Position numbers and translations under genes: made by a program
Shown: positions 56,687 to 64,000 of the stretch, piece by piece
Layout of the letters: each line of letters opens with the position of its first letter
Numbering within the stretch: the first letter of the stretch is position 1
Notes under the pieces: generated by a model
Databases searched by the model: none
Told to the model about the DNA's origin: nothing
The model's input: only the letters and a program-made list of their open reading frames with translations
Source of the DNA: Vibrio bathopelagicus
GTDB lineage: Bacteria; Pseudomonadota; Gammaproteobacteria; Enterobacterales; Vibrionaceae
DNA: 64,000 nucleotides
Reading direction: 5' to 3'
NCBI RefSeq assembly: GCF_014879975.1
Contig: NZ_CP062500.1
Location: 1,488,001 to 1,552,000 of the forward strand

Positions 56687-56712
56687 AGTTAATTCATAAT
56701 GCATGGCTCTTT
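56687..56712 (+). repeat. attC-like shared motif, copy 4
   Basis: AGTTAATTCATAATGCATGG then CTCTTT. It begins 18 bases after the stop of the 118-residue gene and is followed by TTTTAGCGTTAG (56722-56733), an attC-type right end. Confidence 0.6.
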
Positions 56713-56803
56713 AGGGTTGGGTTTTAGCGTTAGTGGCGCATGATTGAGTGGCGACTTACTACTGATAGCCATTCGTTCAAGCATTGGTTGGTTTAAGGGA
56801 GTT

Positions 56804-56932
56804 ATGGCAGAGTATTTAGAACTAGACATGCTTACTCTTGAGGCAATCTCGAAAGAATCCGGCTTTCCAATCGAGAGAGAGGTTTACTTAGCGTTACGTA
56901 CTGAATCTATTGAGCAAGGGCGGCTTTTTTGA
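56804..56932 (+). CDS. very small hypothetical protein, 42 aa
   Basis: ATG 56804 directly after AAGGGAGTT, so the ribosome site is close. Product 'MAEYLELDMLTLEAISKESG' plus 'FPIEREVYLALRTESIEQ'. The frame is open for 20 more codons upstream. The amphipathic pattern suggests a helical peptide. Weak case. Confidence 0.35.
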   Translation: MAEYLELDMLTLEAISKESGFPIEREVYLALRTESIEQGRLF

Positions 56933-56948
56933 GGGTTCGTAGGTAAAT

Positions 56949-57140
56949 GTGGAGAGCAATTACGTGCGAGCTAGAACGCTAAACGAGGACGTTAACAAAG
57001 GAAATAGAGATAAGAGAGGTTACTGCTCATCGCTTCTGATCTGGTGCTACTTTTTGTTTGCCATTCTACATTTATACGATTATGTCTATGAGTCTGCTGA
57101 TAAAATCTTGTTGTTTGACTCGATTCACTGCTATAGCTAA
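56949..57140 (+). CDS. possible small membrane protein, 63 aa
   Basis: A GTG-started frame with one hydrophobic stretch ('SSLLIWCYFLFAILHLYDYV'). No good ribosome site stands before it. It is listed because it fills the space between two better genes on the same strand and has no competing frame. Confidence 0.3.
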   Translation: MESNYVRARTLNEDVNKGNRDKRGYCSSLLIWCYFLFAILHLYDYVYESADKILLFDSIHCYS

Positions 57141-57183
57141 ATGTACTTGCTCTATTCAATGGAATGCTAAAAATGAGTGACTT

Positions 57184-58185
57184 ATGGATCCGTTAACGCA
57201 GGGGGTGCTAGGCGCTTCGTTGTCACAATCGGTGAGCAAAAAGCAGCATTTGGTGGTTGCTGGTTTTTTGGGTTTGCTCTCTGGCATGGCTCCTGATTTA
57301 GATGCATTTATTCGATCGCAAAGTGATCCTTTGCTGGCTTTGGAGTTTCATCGACAATTTACTCATTCACTTCTGTTTATCCCCATTGGTAGTTTGATTT
57401 GCGCATTGGTTTTACATCCCCTGATTGCCAAAAGGCGTGGCCTTTCTTTTAAACAAAGTTGGCTGTTTTGCGCTCTAGGTTATGGTACTCATGCTTTGTT
57501 GGATTCATGCACCACTTACGGCACTCAACTGTTTTGGCCTCTCACCAATGAGCGTTATGCTTGGAACACCATTTCGATTATCGACCCTGTCTATACACTG
57601 CCTATTATAATCTTGCTTGTGTTTGCAACATGGAAACGAATCCCTTGGTTGGCTCGTGTCGCGTTTCTTTGGGCTTTGATTTATCCAACTCTCGGGATGA
57701 TACAAAGGGATAGAGCCGAGGCTGTAGGATGGCAACTAGCGCAAGAGCGACAACATACGCCTATCCGGTTAGAGGCTAAGCCGAGCTTTGCGAATATCTT
57801 AGTTTGGAAAGTGGTCTACGAAACGGAGCATCGATACTACGTAGATGCTGTGCGGGTCGGTACCTCCGTTAAGACATACCCTGGAGAATCAATCGCTAAA
57901 CTCAACGTTAGCAGAGATTTCTCATGGCTTGACCGTGATTCTCAACAGGCAAAAGACATTGAACGTTTCCGCTGGTTCTCAAATGGCTATGTGGCACAAG
58001 ACCCTATGGATGAAATGCGCATTATCGATGTCCGGTATTCGATCGTGCCGAACCAATTGAGAGCGCTTTGGAGCATTAAATTGGAGCCATCGGTGGATTC
58101 AGAAGCGCACGTACGTTATGAAACACACAGAGACAATACATCAGAATCCAGACAGGTCTTTTTGGACATGTTGAAGGGCGATTGA
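57184..58185 (+). CDS. YdjM-family inner-membrane metal-dependent hydrolase-like protein
   Basis: 333 residues. It starts in family style ('MDPLTQGVLGASLSQSVSKK', 'GLLSGMAPDLDAFI') and continues 'EFHRQFTHSLLFIPIG' and 'GTHALLDSCTTYGTQLFWPL', the conserved Asp/His positions of the YdjM/LexA-regulated hydrolase group. Four or five membrane segments lie in the first 180 residues. A soluble C-terminal domain follows ('VVYETEHRYYVDAVRVGTSV'). In E. coli, ydjM is SOS-induced; I see no LexA box here. Enzyme activity is not proven for the family. Confidence 0.8.
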   Translation: MDPLTQGVLGASLSQSVSKKQHLVVAGFLGLLSGMAPDLDAFIRSQSDPLLALEFHRQFTHSLLFIPIGSLICALVLHPLIAKRRGLSFKQSWLFCALGYGTHALLDSCTTYGTQLFWPLTNERYAWNTISIIDPVYTLPIIILLVFATWKRIPWLARVAFLWALIYPTLGMIQRDRAEAVGWQLAQERQHTPIRLEAKPSFANILVWKVVYETEHRYYVDAVRVGTSVKTYPGESIAKLNVSRDFSWLDRDSQQAKDIERFRWFSNGYVAQDPMDEMRIIDVRYSIVPNQLRALWSIKLEPSVDSEAHVRYETHRDNTSESRQVFLDMLKGD

Positions 58186-58247
58186 TGCATTTGGTTTTTG
58201 GTAGCGCCAAAAGTGGTTTAATTGGAACTCCGGTTTAAAGGTGAATA

Positions 58248-58667
58248 ATGGAAATAGAAAAGTATCATCGTGACTATTTACCTGCACTAAGGCAGCTATA
58301 TTTAGATTCTCGCACTGCGACGTTTACGTGGCAAGATACCACCGTATTTGAACTGTCAGATTTTGAGCGAGATACTGACGGCGAACAAATCTGGGTTGCT
58401 ATTGAAGGGAGCGAAGTATTAGGGTTTATCTCGATCTGGGAACCAGATGGTTTTATCCACCATCTTTTTATTAGCCCCCATAAATTACGTTATGGAGCAG
58501 GTTCAAGACTATTGAATCTCAGTAAACAACATTACTCTACATTGAGCCTAAAATGCTTGGTTGCTAATGAAAGCGCTACTGATTTCTACCATTCAAATAG
58601 TTTTGTGATTGCTTCAACTTATGATGATGGGCTAGACAGTTATCACCTAATGACGCTCTCTTCATAA
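58248..58667 (+). CDS. GNAT-family N-acetyltransferase
   Basis: 139 residues after AAAGGTG. The core strands and acetyl-CoA loop are recognisable: 'QIWVAIEGSEVLGFISIWEP', 'IHHLFISPHKLRYGAGSRLL' and 'LVANESATDFYHSNSFVIAS'. The loop R/Q-x-x-G-x-G/A is here 'LRYGAGS'. Substrate unknown. Acetyltransferases are common integron cassette genes, which fits the surroundings. A degenerate attC-like fragment (GGTTGATTC at about 58752) follows. Confidence 0.85.
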   Translation: MEIEKYHRDYLPALRQLYLDSRTATFTWQDTTVFELSDFERDTDGEQIWVAIEGSEVLGFISIWEPDGFIHHLFISPHKLRYGAGSRLLNLSKQHYSTLSLKCLVANESATDFYHSNSFVIASTYDDGLDSYHLMTLSS

Positions 58668-58830
58668 GCTTTATTTTAGTTAAGAGCTATTCTATTTCCT
58701 CTATTGGTTAGGTTATATGTACTAGTCAGCGGTAGGGCGGTAAATTTTGATGGTTGATTCTCAATATTTGTTAGGATTAATCGCTAAGGTTAACCACTAG
58801 TCGATAATCGTTATAAGTTTCGAGGGAATT

Positions 58831-59313
58831 ATGGAACAGGTCATCAAAGAAGCCATTGAATTACGTAAAGAAGCTAAGTATCACGAATCTCGATCTTTGC
58901 TAGGTACGTTGCTAACCAATAGTCATTATGCGGCGAAGGCTCACCTACAGATTGCGTGGTCATATGATAACGAAAGTAAAGAGCTTGAAGCTATTGATCA
59001 TTATCTCTTGTCTTTGTCTGGTGAGTTGTCAGAGACAGAACGCTTTGATGCTTTATTTGGTTTGGCTTCTACTTATCGAAGCTTGGGTCAATATCTAGAG
59101 GCTTTGAGTTATTTCGAGCAGACTCTGAGTGAGTACCCTGATTCAATAGAAGTTCAGCCTTTTTATTCTATGTGTTTATACAATCTAGGGCGTCATAAGG
59201 AAGCAATATCCTTATTGCTCAACCTTTTAGTGTCGACAACAAATAGCGATGCAATTAAAGAGTATCAGCGAGCAATTTTACTCTATAGCAAAGACTTAGA
59301 TAGAAAGTGGTAA
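58831..59313 (+). CDS. tetratricopeptide-repeat protein
   Basis: 160 residues after CGAGGGAATT. Helical pairs of TPR type: 'AHLQIAWSYDNESKELEAID', 'LFGLASTYRSLGQYLEALSY', 'FYSMCLYNLGRHKEAISLLL'. No signal peptide; cytoplasmic protein-protein interaction is likely. Similar single-domain TPR proteins occur in Firmicutes and vibrios without a defined role. Followed by an attC-like motif. Confidence 0.82.
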   Translation: MEQVIKEAIELRKEAKYHESRSLLGTLLTNSHYAAKAHLQIAWSYDNESKELEAIDHYLLSLSGELSETERFDALFGLASTYRSLGQYLEALSYFEQTLSEYPDSIEVQPFYSMCLYNLGRHKEAISLLLNLLVSTTNSDAIKEYQRAILLYSKDLDRKW

Positions 59314-59415
59314 GCGATATATACACAGTAAGGCGCGCAAGCCTAGGGACATTATGATTATTGTATCTGGTATCAAATAGTAAATAGCTCATCTAAACAC
59401 AACATAGCGCATCTA

Positions 59416-59440
59416 AGTTGATTCATTATGCTTGGTGTTT
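59416..59440 (+). repeat. attC-like shared motif, copy 5
   Basis: AAGTTGATTCATTATGCTTGG, followed by TGTTT. About 75 bases on, GCTTCGTTAGCCGC (59513-59526) resembles an attC right end. The next gene starts 41 bases after it. Confidence 0.6.
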
Positions 59441-59566
59441 ATCTTTGAGTTTGCCTCTAACAAGTGATGTCGATTGCTTGTAACATGCAAGGAACAACGA
59501 CTTTGGTTGAATGCTTCGTTAGCCGCATTTAAGTGAGGTATCGTCTTTCATCAGTTTGAGACTTTT

Positions 59567-59899
59567 ATGCTTGAATTTAAAACCGTGGGTCTTTTCGTTT
59601 TAACGGCCATAGCAGAGATAGTGGGCTGTTATTTACCTTATCTGTGGCTTAGGCAAGATAAGAGCATATTACTTCTAATCCCTGCTGCGATAAGTCTGGC
59701 CGCGTTTGCTTGGTTATTAACGCTTCACCCGACAGCAACAGGCCGTGTTTATGCCGCGTATGGCGGAGTGTACATTTCAGTTGCACTGATATGGCTTTGG
59801 CTTGTTGATGGCGAAAAGCCGACTATGTGGGATCTGGTTGGCGGATCTATTGCACTGTTTGGTATGGCGATCATCATGTTTGCACCTAAGCATAGCTAA
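59567..59899 (+). CDS. ynfA: YnfA-family (UPF0060) small membrane protein
   Basis: 110 residues, four membrane helices. The family signature is clear: '[20 protein letters not shown]', '[20 protein letters not shown]', '[20 protein letters not shown]'. YnfA proteins are related to small multidrug resistance pumps; some have been linked to efflux. This copy seems complete. It is followed after 82 bases by an acetyltransferase, the kind of pairing often seen in cassette arrays. Confidence 0.92.
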   Translation: MLEFKTVGLFVLTAIAEIVGCYLPYLWLRQDKSILLLIPAAISLAAFAWLLTLHPTATGRVYAAYGGVYISVALIWLWLVDGEKPTMWDLVGGSIALFGMAIIMFAPKHS

Positions 59900-59981
59900 A
59901 AAGTACGCTAAACCACTCTTTAATATTTCAGGTATTGCTTTGCTTGAAATGCGCACAATTCATCACTATCTTGGAGAGAAT

Positions 59982-60452
59982 ATGGACGTTAATTGCAAAA
60001 TCGTAGCAACTGAAGATAGCCTAAAGTACCGTGCTGTAAGGCTTGAAAGTTTGAAGTTACACCCCGAATGCTTTGGTTCAGGTTACCAAGCTCAATCGCA
60101 ACTACCAACTCTGTATTTTGAGGGGCTTATTGAAAGTGGCGCTCAAGAAAGTGTGATGATTGGCGCTTTTGTCGGTGAGGGTTTGGTTGGCTTATGTGGT
60201 TTAACGCCAGCTGACGGGAACGCTTTAGAAATTATTCAGATGTATGTCTCTGCAAGATTTAGAGGGCAAGCCATTGGGTCTAAGATGCTGGCTAAAGCTA
60301 ACGCAATTTTAAAGTTACGTTCTGAAAAAGAGTTGAGACTGACTGTGTTTGCCAGCAATGTCGCAGCCATTAAGGTCTATCAAGACTTTGGCTTTGAAAC
60401 TAAGACGACTGATGGAAATGAGTTGGTGATGACTTTCCAGCCATCAATTTAA
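59982..60452 (+). CDS. GNAT-family N-acetyltransferase
   Basis: 156 residues from ATG 59982 behind GGAGAGAAT; the frame is open further up but overlaps ynfA. Core: 'LKYRAVRLESLKLHPECFGS' at the start, 'EIIQMYVSARFRGQAIGSKM' with the acetyl-CoA loop R-G-Q-A-I-G, and 'RLTVFASNVAAIKVYQDFGF' with the conserved 'N..A...Y...GF'. Substrate unknown. Intact. Confidence 0.9.
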   Translation: MDVNCKIVATEDSLKYRAVRLESLKLHPECFGSGYQAQSQLPTLYFEGLIESGAQESVMIGAFVGEGLVGLCGLTPADGNALEIIQMYVSARFRGQAIGSKMLAKANAILKLRSEKELRLTVFASNVAAIKVYQDFGFETKTTDGNELVMTFQPSI

Positions 60453-60693
60453 TGTATCCGGCATGGTTTATGTAGAACTCTAATCTGTTCTTTTTAGATA
60501 TTTCTTTCTAATCGGAAGGATCTCCTGTTACGAGAAACCAAGAGCTTCTAAGAATTTATGGTGACCTTGAAGGTCTAAACTACCGAATTGCTGATGCCAT
60601 CTAACCAAATGGCGCCTTGAATATGATGTTAGAGATTTAATTGATAAACTGATATTGTGCAGTTTGTTTGATATCTTCGCTTGGTTTACATAA

Positions 60694-60936
60694 ATGTTTG
60701 ATAATAAATACATTAAACACCCGCACAATTGCGAAAAGTGTCAATGTTTGACTCCACATGTTCCTATCAAAAAATCTGAAGATTCTTCATTAGAGGTTAA
60801 GCAATCTAGCTTTCATATCTTATTCGAGTATTTAACGACTTTGTTTTTTAAAGGTGGTTCTCATACCGGATCATTCCACCTTGATCACGAAGAAGAATTT
60901 AAGTGTGAAAAGTGTGGTACTAGATCGTGGCATTGA
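60694..60936 (+). CDS. small zinc-ribbon-like protein, 80 aa
   Basis: Two metal-type cysteine pairs frame the protein: 'HNCEKCQCLTPH' near the start and 'FKCEKCGTRSWH' at the end. A hydrophobic middle part reads 'HILFEYLTTLFFKGG'. The ribosome site is poor. Likely a four-cysteine zinc ribbon; partner and role unknown. Confidence 0.6.
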   Translation: MFDNKYIKHPHNCEKCQCLTPHVPIKKSEDSSLEVKQSSFHILFEYLTTLFFKGGSHTGSFHLDHEEEFKCEKCGTRSWH

Positions 60937-61075
60937 TGCTTACTGACAAGTTTATACTGGTGTCTAGGAAGAACGACGGTTGATTGGCCGTTTAAAAATG
61001 AGTGTTTGAAGTGGTTCTGGAGTCGCCAATTTGTATTGTGCTCCAGTCTGAAATTTCTGAGTATTTGGTCATAAA

Positions 61076-61426
61076 ATGAAAGTTATATCTCTACTATCAG
61101 CCTTGGTTCTATTAGCTGGCTGTTCTGATGCTGTTACAAACCAATACGCGACATACGCAGAAGCGCAGCAGGATAGCTTGTTCGAAAGAGGGTGGTTGCC
61201 TGACATCTTACCTGAATCGACTATTGATATTGAGGTGGTTAATAACCTCGACAATAACACCTCGCATGGTGGCTTTTTAATTGAGAAGTCGGGCCTTCAG
61301 GCTTTCATGCAACAAGTGAAGCCGACTGATTCAGACAATCAGTATCGTTTCGTTGAAGGTGAGAATGTTTGGACTTTCACCGTTAGCAATGATGGTTTGG
61401 TGACTTATAAGCTGGATAGCTTTTAG
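61076..61426 (+). CDS. small lipoprotein
   Basis: 116 residues. Signal peptide with lipobox 'LLAGC' (Cys16), then Ser-Asp: with Ser at position +2 an outer-membrane location is expected. Core 'ERGWLPDILPESTIDIEVVN' and 'YRFVEGENVWTFTVSNDG', a mixed alpha-beta domain. Databases hold similar unnamed proteins in vibrios and Shewanella (from memory). It is the last gene of the plus-strand run, ended by a strong terminator. Confidence 0.72.
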   Translation: MKVISLLSALVLLAGCSDAVTNQYATYAEAQQDSLFERGWLPDILPESTIDIEVVNNLDNNTSHGGFLIEKSGLQAFMQQVKPTDSDNQYRFVEGENVWTFTVSNDGLVTYKLDSF

Positions 61427-61512
61427 GTTGGGTTACTTATAGGATCAATGGCTTATAGAATGGGTAGCTAACTAAGCCTGAACAAATGGCTGGTGGAATA
61501 CGACGGATTGTT

Positions 61513-61559
61513 AAAATGGCTAAACATGCGTGATTAAATCACGATGTTTAGCCATTTTT
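61513..61559. terminator. bidirectional terminator between convergent genes
   Basis: AAATGGCTAAACAT and ATGTTTAGCCATTT are perfect 14-base arms, with an inner CGTGATT/AATCACG stem, and T-runs on both sides. It separates the lipoprotein gene and the leftward usp gene. Confidence 0.92.
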
Positions 61560-61617
61560 ATTGCATTAGATAAGGAACAATCGGGATTTCACCAATGAAT
61601 TGGGCCCCGACGAAAAC

Positions 61618-62451
61618 CTATCGAATTAACAATAGAGGAACCGAACTGTTCGACAGAACTTTGGTGGTATTACTTCCCACAAAAAACATTCTCAGTTGAG
61701 AATGCCCGTAAGCACCCATCACCATCATGCCAATTTCATGCTGTTGCTGGTAATCGATAAGTGCTTTATCGATCGCACCTGTTAGTGATGCTGCTGTTAC
61801 TCTGATCCCTGATTCTTCAAGTTGGACTCTTGCCTTCTCGAACGCTTTGTCTTTATTTCCACCATCATCGATCATCACCAAGTGGCAATCTAACCCTTTA
61901 AGCAAAGGTGTTTGAATTGCCTTGTCGACCAATTTCTCGCTAATGGCGCTGCCATCAAATGCAATCAGGTATGAGTCTGGAAGCTTAAAGCCTTCACAGA
62001 CAACGAGTATATGAGCTTTAATTGAACGAATTACGGTTTCAAGTTGCGAGCCGACCGAGTGAGAATCTCCTGATTTGCCGATAACCAACACGCGCAGCTC
62101 TTCTTCAAGATCCAAGAGTCCTTCTAGTAAACTGCCGTGACGCTGCAATTTACTCACGTTTTTCACGCCTTGGTTTAACGCCCATTTTTGAGCTTCTTCC
62201 AATAACGTATTACCGTGTTTTAGCATGATTTTACTGCGTGCTTCATCGAGTTCAGCCAGCTCTTCAAGTAACTCCTCTTGGCTCCCTAAACCTATTTGGC
62301 CAGAGAATTCACTCACCACGGGCTGAGTCGAATGATCCAAAGCGTGGAATAGAACCAACGGAGCGTTCACTTTGTTTGCAACCCAAGCACTGGCTTCGCA
62401 GGTGGAAGTTGTTGAGTTAGCGCCATCAATACAAGCGATTATATTTTTCAT
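61618..62451 (-). CDS. tandem universal stress protein
   Basis: 277 residues, two Usp folds. The first ('MKNIIACIDGANSTTSTCEA', ends 'VVC') keeps the nucleotide region 'VLVIGKSGDSHSVGSQLETV'. The second ('DSYLIAFDGSAISEKLVDKA') has 'MMVMGAYGHSQLRMFFVGSN', the G-x-x-G-H-S-type loop. It starts nine bases after the stop of the SulP gene, with AAGGAAAA between, so the two are one operon. SulP-Usp pairs are a known arrangement in marine gammaproteobacteria (from memory). Confidence 0.9.
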   Translation of the reverse strand: MKNIIACIDGANSTTSTCEASAWVANKVNAPLVLFHALDHSTQPVVSEFSGQIGLGSQEELLEELAELDEARSKIMLKHGNTLLEEAQKWALNQGVKNVSKLQRHGSLLEGLLDLEEELRVLVIGKSGDSHSVGSQLETVIRSIKAHILVVCEGFKLPDSYLIAFDGSAISEKLVDKAIQTPLLKGLDCHLVMIDDGGNKDKAFEKARVQLEESGIRVTAASLTGAIDKALIDYQQQHEIGMMVMGAYGHSQLRMFFVGSNTTKVLSNSSVPLLLIR

Positions 62452-62460
62452 GTGTTTTCC

Positions 62461-63948
62461 TTAATGTCCGGCTAATAGCTTTTCAACTTCTTCGGGTTTA
62501 TCGTGCACGCCAAATTTGTCGACAATGGTACGCGTGGCTTGGTTCATTCCTATTAAGTCCACATGTGTCCCTTCACGGCGAAACTTAACGACCACTTTGT
62601 CTAATGCTGAAACGGAGGTGACGTCCCAAAAGTGTGCCGCCGATAAATCTATCGTCACAGATTCAATCACTTCTTTAAAATCAAACGACTCAATAAACTT
62701 ATCGGATGAAACGAAAAAGACCTGTCCTATAACGGTATATTTACGGCTGTTTTGCTCCGTACTGTCATTTTTGATGACCATCATTCGGCTAATCTTGTTA
62801 GCGAAGAACAGTGACGCAAGCAGCACGCCAATAAGTACGCCAATGGCTAAGTTGTGGGTAGCGACAACAATAATGACCGTAGCAAGCATCACGATATTAG
62901 TAGATAAAGGGTGCTTCTTTAGATCTCGAATAGAGCCCCAAGAGAAGGTCCCGATCGCGACCATGATCATCACAGCAACCAGTGCTGCCATAGGGATCTG
63001 CTTTAGCCATGGGCCAAGAAAAACGACCATAATTAGTAAGAATACACCTGCTGATAGCGTCGACAATCGGCCGCGACCACCCGATTTAATATTGATCATC
63101 GATTGACCGATCATGGCACAACCCGCCATACCCCCAAAGAAGCCAGTAAAGATGTTGGCAATGCCTTGGCCCTTACACTCTCGGTTCTTATCACTGCTGG
63201 TATCAGTAAGATCGTCAACAATCGTCGCTGTCATCATCGATTCCAATAAACCTACTACAGAAAGTCCAACGGCATAGGGGAAAATGATCGACAAGGTTTC
63301 TAAGTTGAGAGGTACATCAGGCCATAGGAAGATAGGCAAAGTGTCAGGTAAGTTCCCCATGTCACCTACGGTACGAATATCAATATCGAACCACATTGCG
63401 ATGGCAGTGAGGAGGATGATACACACCAAAGGTGAAGGGATTAATTTGCCAATAACAGGCAGGTAAGGGAACAGGTAAATGATACCTAGGCCGCCAGCGG
63501 TCATCGCATAGACGTGCCAAGTTACGTTGGTGAGCTCAGGCAGCTGAGCAAGGAAGATTAAGATGGCGAGGGCATTTACAAAGCCAGTCACGACAGATCG
63601 CGAGACGAACCGCATAAGGCTACCAAGTTTCAAATATCCAGCCAAAATTTGCAGGACACCAGTCAGCACCGTTACGGCCAATAAATATTCTAGGCCATGT
63701 TCTTTGACTAAGGTGACCATTAATAATGCCATGGCTCCAGTGGCTGCTGAAACCATCCCCGAGCGGCCTCCGGTGAAAGCAACCACAACAGAAATACTGA
63801 AAGAGGCATACAAGCCAACTTTAGGGTCAACGCCAGCGATGATAGAAAAGGCGATGGCTTCAGGAATTAAAGCAAGTGCAACAACGAGACCAGCAAGTAG
63901 GTCTCCACGGATGTTCGACATCCAATCAAGTTTGATATTTTGGTACAT
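62461..63948 (-). CDS. SulP/SLC26-family anion transporter with STAS domain
   Basis: 495 residues. The N-terminal transport part starts '[20 protein letters not shown]' and '[20 protein letters not shown]', the SulP signature, followed by about a dozen membrane segments ('[20 protein letters not shown]'). A C-terminal STAS domain (about 405-495) contains '[20 protein letters not shown]'. Family members carry sulfate or, as in BicA-like marine forms, bicarbonate with sodium. The '[20 protein letters not shown]' variant is seen in the bicarbonate-like branch (memory), so bicarbonate is the more likely substrate. Start ATG 63948 with GAGA before it. Confidence 0.88.
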   Translation of the reverse strand: MYQNIKLDWMSNIRGDLLAGLVVALALIPEAIAFSIIAGVDPKVGLYASFSISVVVAFTGGRSGMVSAATGAMALLMVTLVKEHGLEYLLAVTVLTGVLQILAGYLKLGSLMRFVSRSVVTGFVNALAILIFLAQLPELTNVTWHVYAMTAGGLGIIYLFPYLPVIGKLIPSPLVCIILLTAIAMWFDIDIRTVGDMGNLPDTLPIFLWPDVPLNLETLSIIFPYAVGLSVVGLLESMMTATIVDDLTDTSSDKNRECKGQGIANIFTGFFGGMAGCAMIGQSMINIKSGGRGRLSTLSAGVFLLIMVVFLGPWLKQIPMAALVAVMIMVAIGTFSWGSIRDLKKHPLSTNIVMLATVIIVVATHNLAIGVLIGVLLASLFFANKISRMMVIKNDSTEQNSRKYTVIGQVFFVSSDKFIESFDFKEVIESVTIDLSAAHFWDVTSVSALDKVVVKFRREGTHVDLIGMNQATRTIVDKFGVHDKPEEVEKLLAGH

Positions 63949-64000
63949 TGAATTCTCAATTTGGGCACGGCAAAACGCACCAGAAATAGATCTGGGGTGC

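Noticed and set aside
62516..63106. A 196-residue plus-strand frame opposite the SulP gene
   Set aside because: It is antisense to a clearly conserved transporter gene and has no family features.

Overview
The window looks like a chromosomal segment of a marine Vibrio, probably of the Splendidus group. This rests on gene content (vibriolysin-type M4 protease, PAS and double-helix chemoreceptors, tryptophanase, DUF3332 lipoprotein, SulP-Usp pair, PnuC plus nucleoside phosphorylase), on low-to-moderate GC, and on an array-like stretch that resembles a worn chromosomal integron. The species assignment is inference. I see no rRNA, tRNA, CRISPR, transposase or integrase.

Layout. 1-6.4 kb: the end of a GluR0-like receptor gene, two small reverse genes, a PAS chemoreceptor, then a pnuC-nucleoside phosphorylase operon with a hairpin leader. 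6.4-26.5 kb: one giant open frame of about 6,700 residues, a LapA-like RTX adhesin. It has an N-terminal retention module with a TAAG cleavage-type site, about 12.5 tandem repeats of 810-830 bp, diverse cadherin/VCBS-like domains and C-terminal RTX nonapeptides. No type I secretion genes or LapD/LapG lie beside it. 26.6-29.3 kb: a PheC-like binding protein and a decaying 2-keto-3-deoxygluconate locus (internally deleted eda, a kdgK remnant with a stop, a FadR-type regulator with a premature stop). 29.4-35.7 kb: a second chemoreceptor, a WYPNG-repeat protein, MsrA and two overlapping membrane-linked GTPases. 35.7-38.0 kb: tryptophanase with a leader peptide that has Ser where the stalling proline is expected. 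38-44.4 kb: a LysR remnant, a Dabb protein, two Vibrio-type envelope proteins, a LysR regulator and the vibriolysin.

44.9-61.5 kb is different in style. It holds mostly plus-strand, mostly small, functionally unrelated genes (PanB, OGFr-like, GFA, MBL-fold, YdjM-like, two GNATs, TPR, YnfA, zinc-ribbon, lipoprotein). Long gaps separate them, and several genes are broken. Five gaps carry the same motif of about 25 bp, with a TTGATTC block followed by TGC(A/T)TGGCATTT. I read this as attC-like debris of a sedentary integron cassette array. Within it sits a transporter-sensor kinase-response regulator operon (48.4-51.6 kb), bracketed by a ~75 bp direct repeat of a gene's 3' end. The window closes with a reverse sulP-usp operon.

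The best leads are the cassette-like array and its shared motif, the bracketed DASS/cNMP-kinase/regulator module, the decayed KDG locus, the altered tna leader peptide, and the repeat structure of the giant adhesin. All identifications come from motif reading and memory of families. No database search was run.
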